64,000 nt of DNA. It comes from Phoronis australis (lineage: Eukaryota > Phoronida > Phoronidae). Position numbers and translations under genes: made by a program. Under the pieces are notes generated by a model. It did no database searches. It was not told the origin of the DNA and worked only from the letters and a program-made list of their open reading frames with translations. This document shows positions 63,475 to 64,000 of this stretch, in pieces. The stretch is from positions 760,224 to 824,223 of the forward strand of contig NMRA01000084.1 in the NCBI GenBank assembly GCA_002633005.1. The letters are read 5' to 3'. Position 1 is the stretch's first letter. Each line of letters begins with the position of its first letter.

Positions 63475-64000
63475 CTAGTAACACCAGCAACAAAATGAAA
63501 GATTTTTTTTGTTTTCTTCAATAAGGAAATATCTCTTTGCGATGAAATATTTGCTCCCGCACGTCCTGAATCACACTATACCCAACATAAATGTAATCAC
63601 ACCGGACAAAAAACCAAACCTGTTGGACAAATGTATATTCGTACACCTAACTCCACACACGCACCGAATCTACTCTATACGGGTAACCAAAATCCATACT
63701 TGGGTACCCCAAACTCGGCCAGTTCAAAACACCTAGTTTGGGACTATAAATTGTTTCTATGCGTTTGTGGAAGGGTGTTATTTGTACGGTATGTGATGAT
63801 GAGTTAAGGGAGGTGCCGAGGTCACCTGTATTCTGAATTGTTAACATCAGGAGTGTCATGTTTGAGCCAATTCACTGGTATTTAGATCTTTTAACACATT
63901 TAGACATCTCGTGTTTTCCATGGTAGTGTGTATAAATTAACCAGGCAATGAGTGTTAAACCAGATTCTGGTCGCATTAAATGTCACTTTTTACTTTAAAG
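63475..64000. other. No feature seen
   Basis: End of the window, AT-rich. The two short frames overlapping 63509-63859 on opposite strands have no recognisable family. Confidence 0.4.

Overview
This is a eukaryotic, intron-rich window of about 64 kb. It is AT-rich outside exons, uses canonical GT-AG introns, and is littered with old mobile elements. A marine invertebrate fits best: the repeat families (short elements with CAGTGGCGGAT ends, a LINE 3' tail, a long inverted-repeat element with a recurring marine-invertebrate protein) and a secreted chitin-binding-like protein point that way. I cannot name the phylum. A single N at 60836 in a poly-C run marks it as draft assembly.

Region 1 (about 2.4-35 kb, + strand) is the main locus. 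It is a zinc-finger gene built like the insect loci lola and mod(mdg4), but I see no BTB domain. A shared 5' part consists of a short N-terminal exon, three 72-nt exons and one 153-nt exon, all joined in phase 1. It can end in a terminal exon with seven fingers (7259-7854). Otherwise it continues through a 517-nt exon with a nuclear localisation signal and an Arg-Gly-rich tail (10604-11120) and a 47-nt exon (13889-13935). It would then splice to one of ten mutually exclusive terminal exons between 17.1 and 33.7 kb. Each of those ten has its own acceptor, starts in phase 1, encodes three C2H2/C2HC fingers and has its own stop. Every shared-part plus cassette combination sums to whole codons, giving predicted proteins of 466 to 499 residues, or 373 for the seven-finger form. 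The implied job is one set of N-terminal interaction surfaces combined with eleven different DNA-binding ends.

Region 2 (about 34-50.7 kb) has no gene I can support. It holds repeats: a second copy of a dispersed repeat also seen at 9.3-10.2 kb, a 2.6-kb element with 350-bp inverted arms and a broken minus-strand gene, a LINE 3' end, a small element made of 20-bp tandem units, a foldback element, and two of the three CAGTGGCGGAT-type elements. The third of these is at 30.9 kb.

Region 3 (51.6-59.6 kb, + strand) is a secreted, cysteine-rich tandem-repeat gene: a signal-peptide exon followed by twelve exons that alternate between two module types, A (225 nt) and B (258 nt). Each module is one peritrophin-A/CBM14-like domain. 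The A+B pair with its introns repeats about every 1.1 kb and the introns are nearly as alike as the exons, so the expansion is recent or homogenised. The predicted protein is 970 residues.

Region 4 (59.9-64 kb) is non-coding as far as I can see, apart from a poly-C tract and an AAC/CAG microsatellite. All exon structures are read by eye from splice signals and phase; none is supported here by transcripts.
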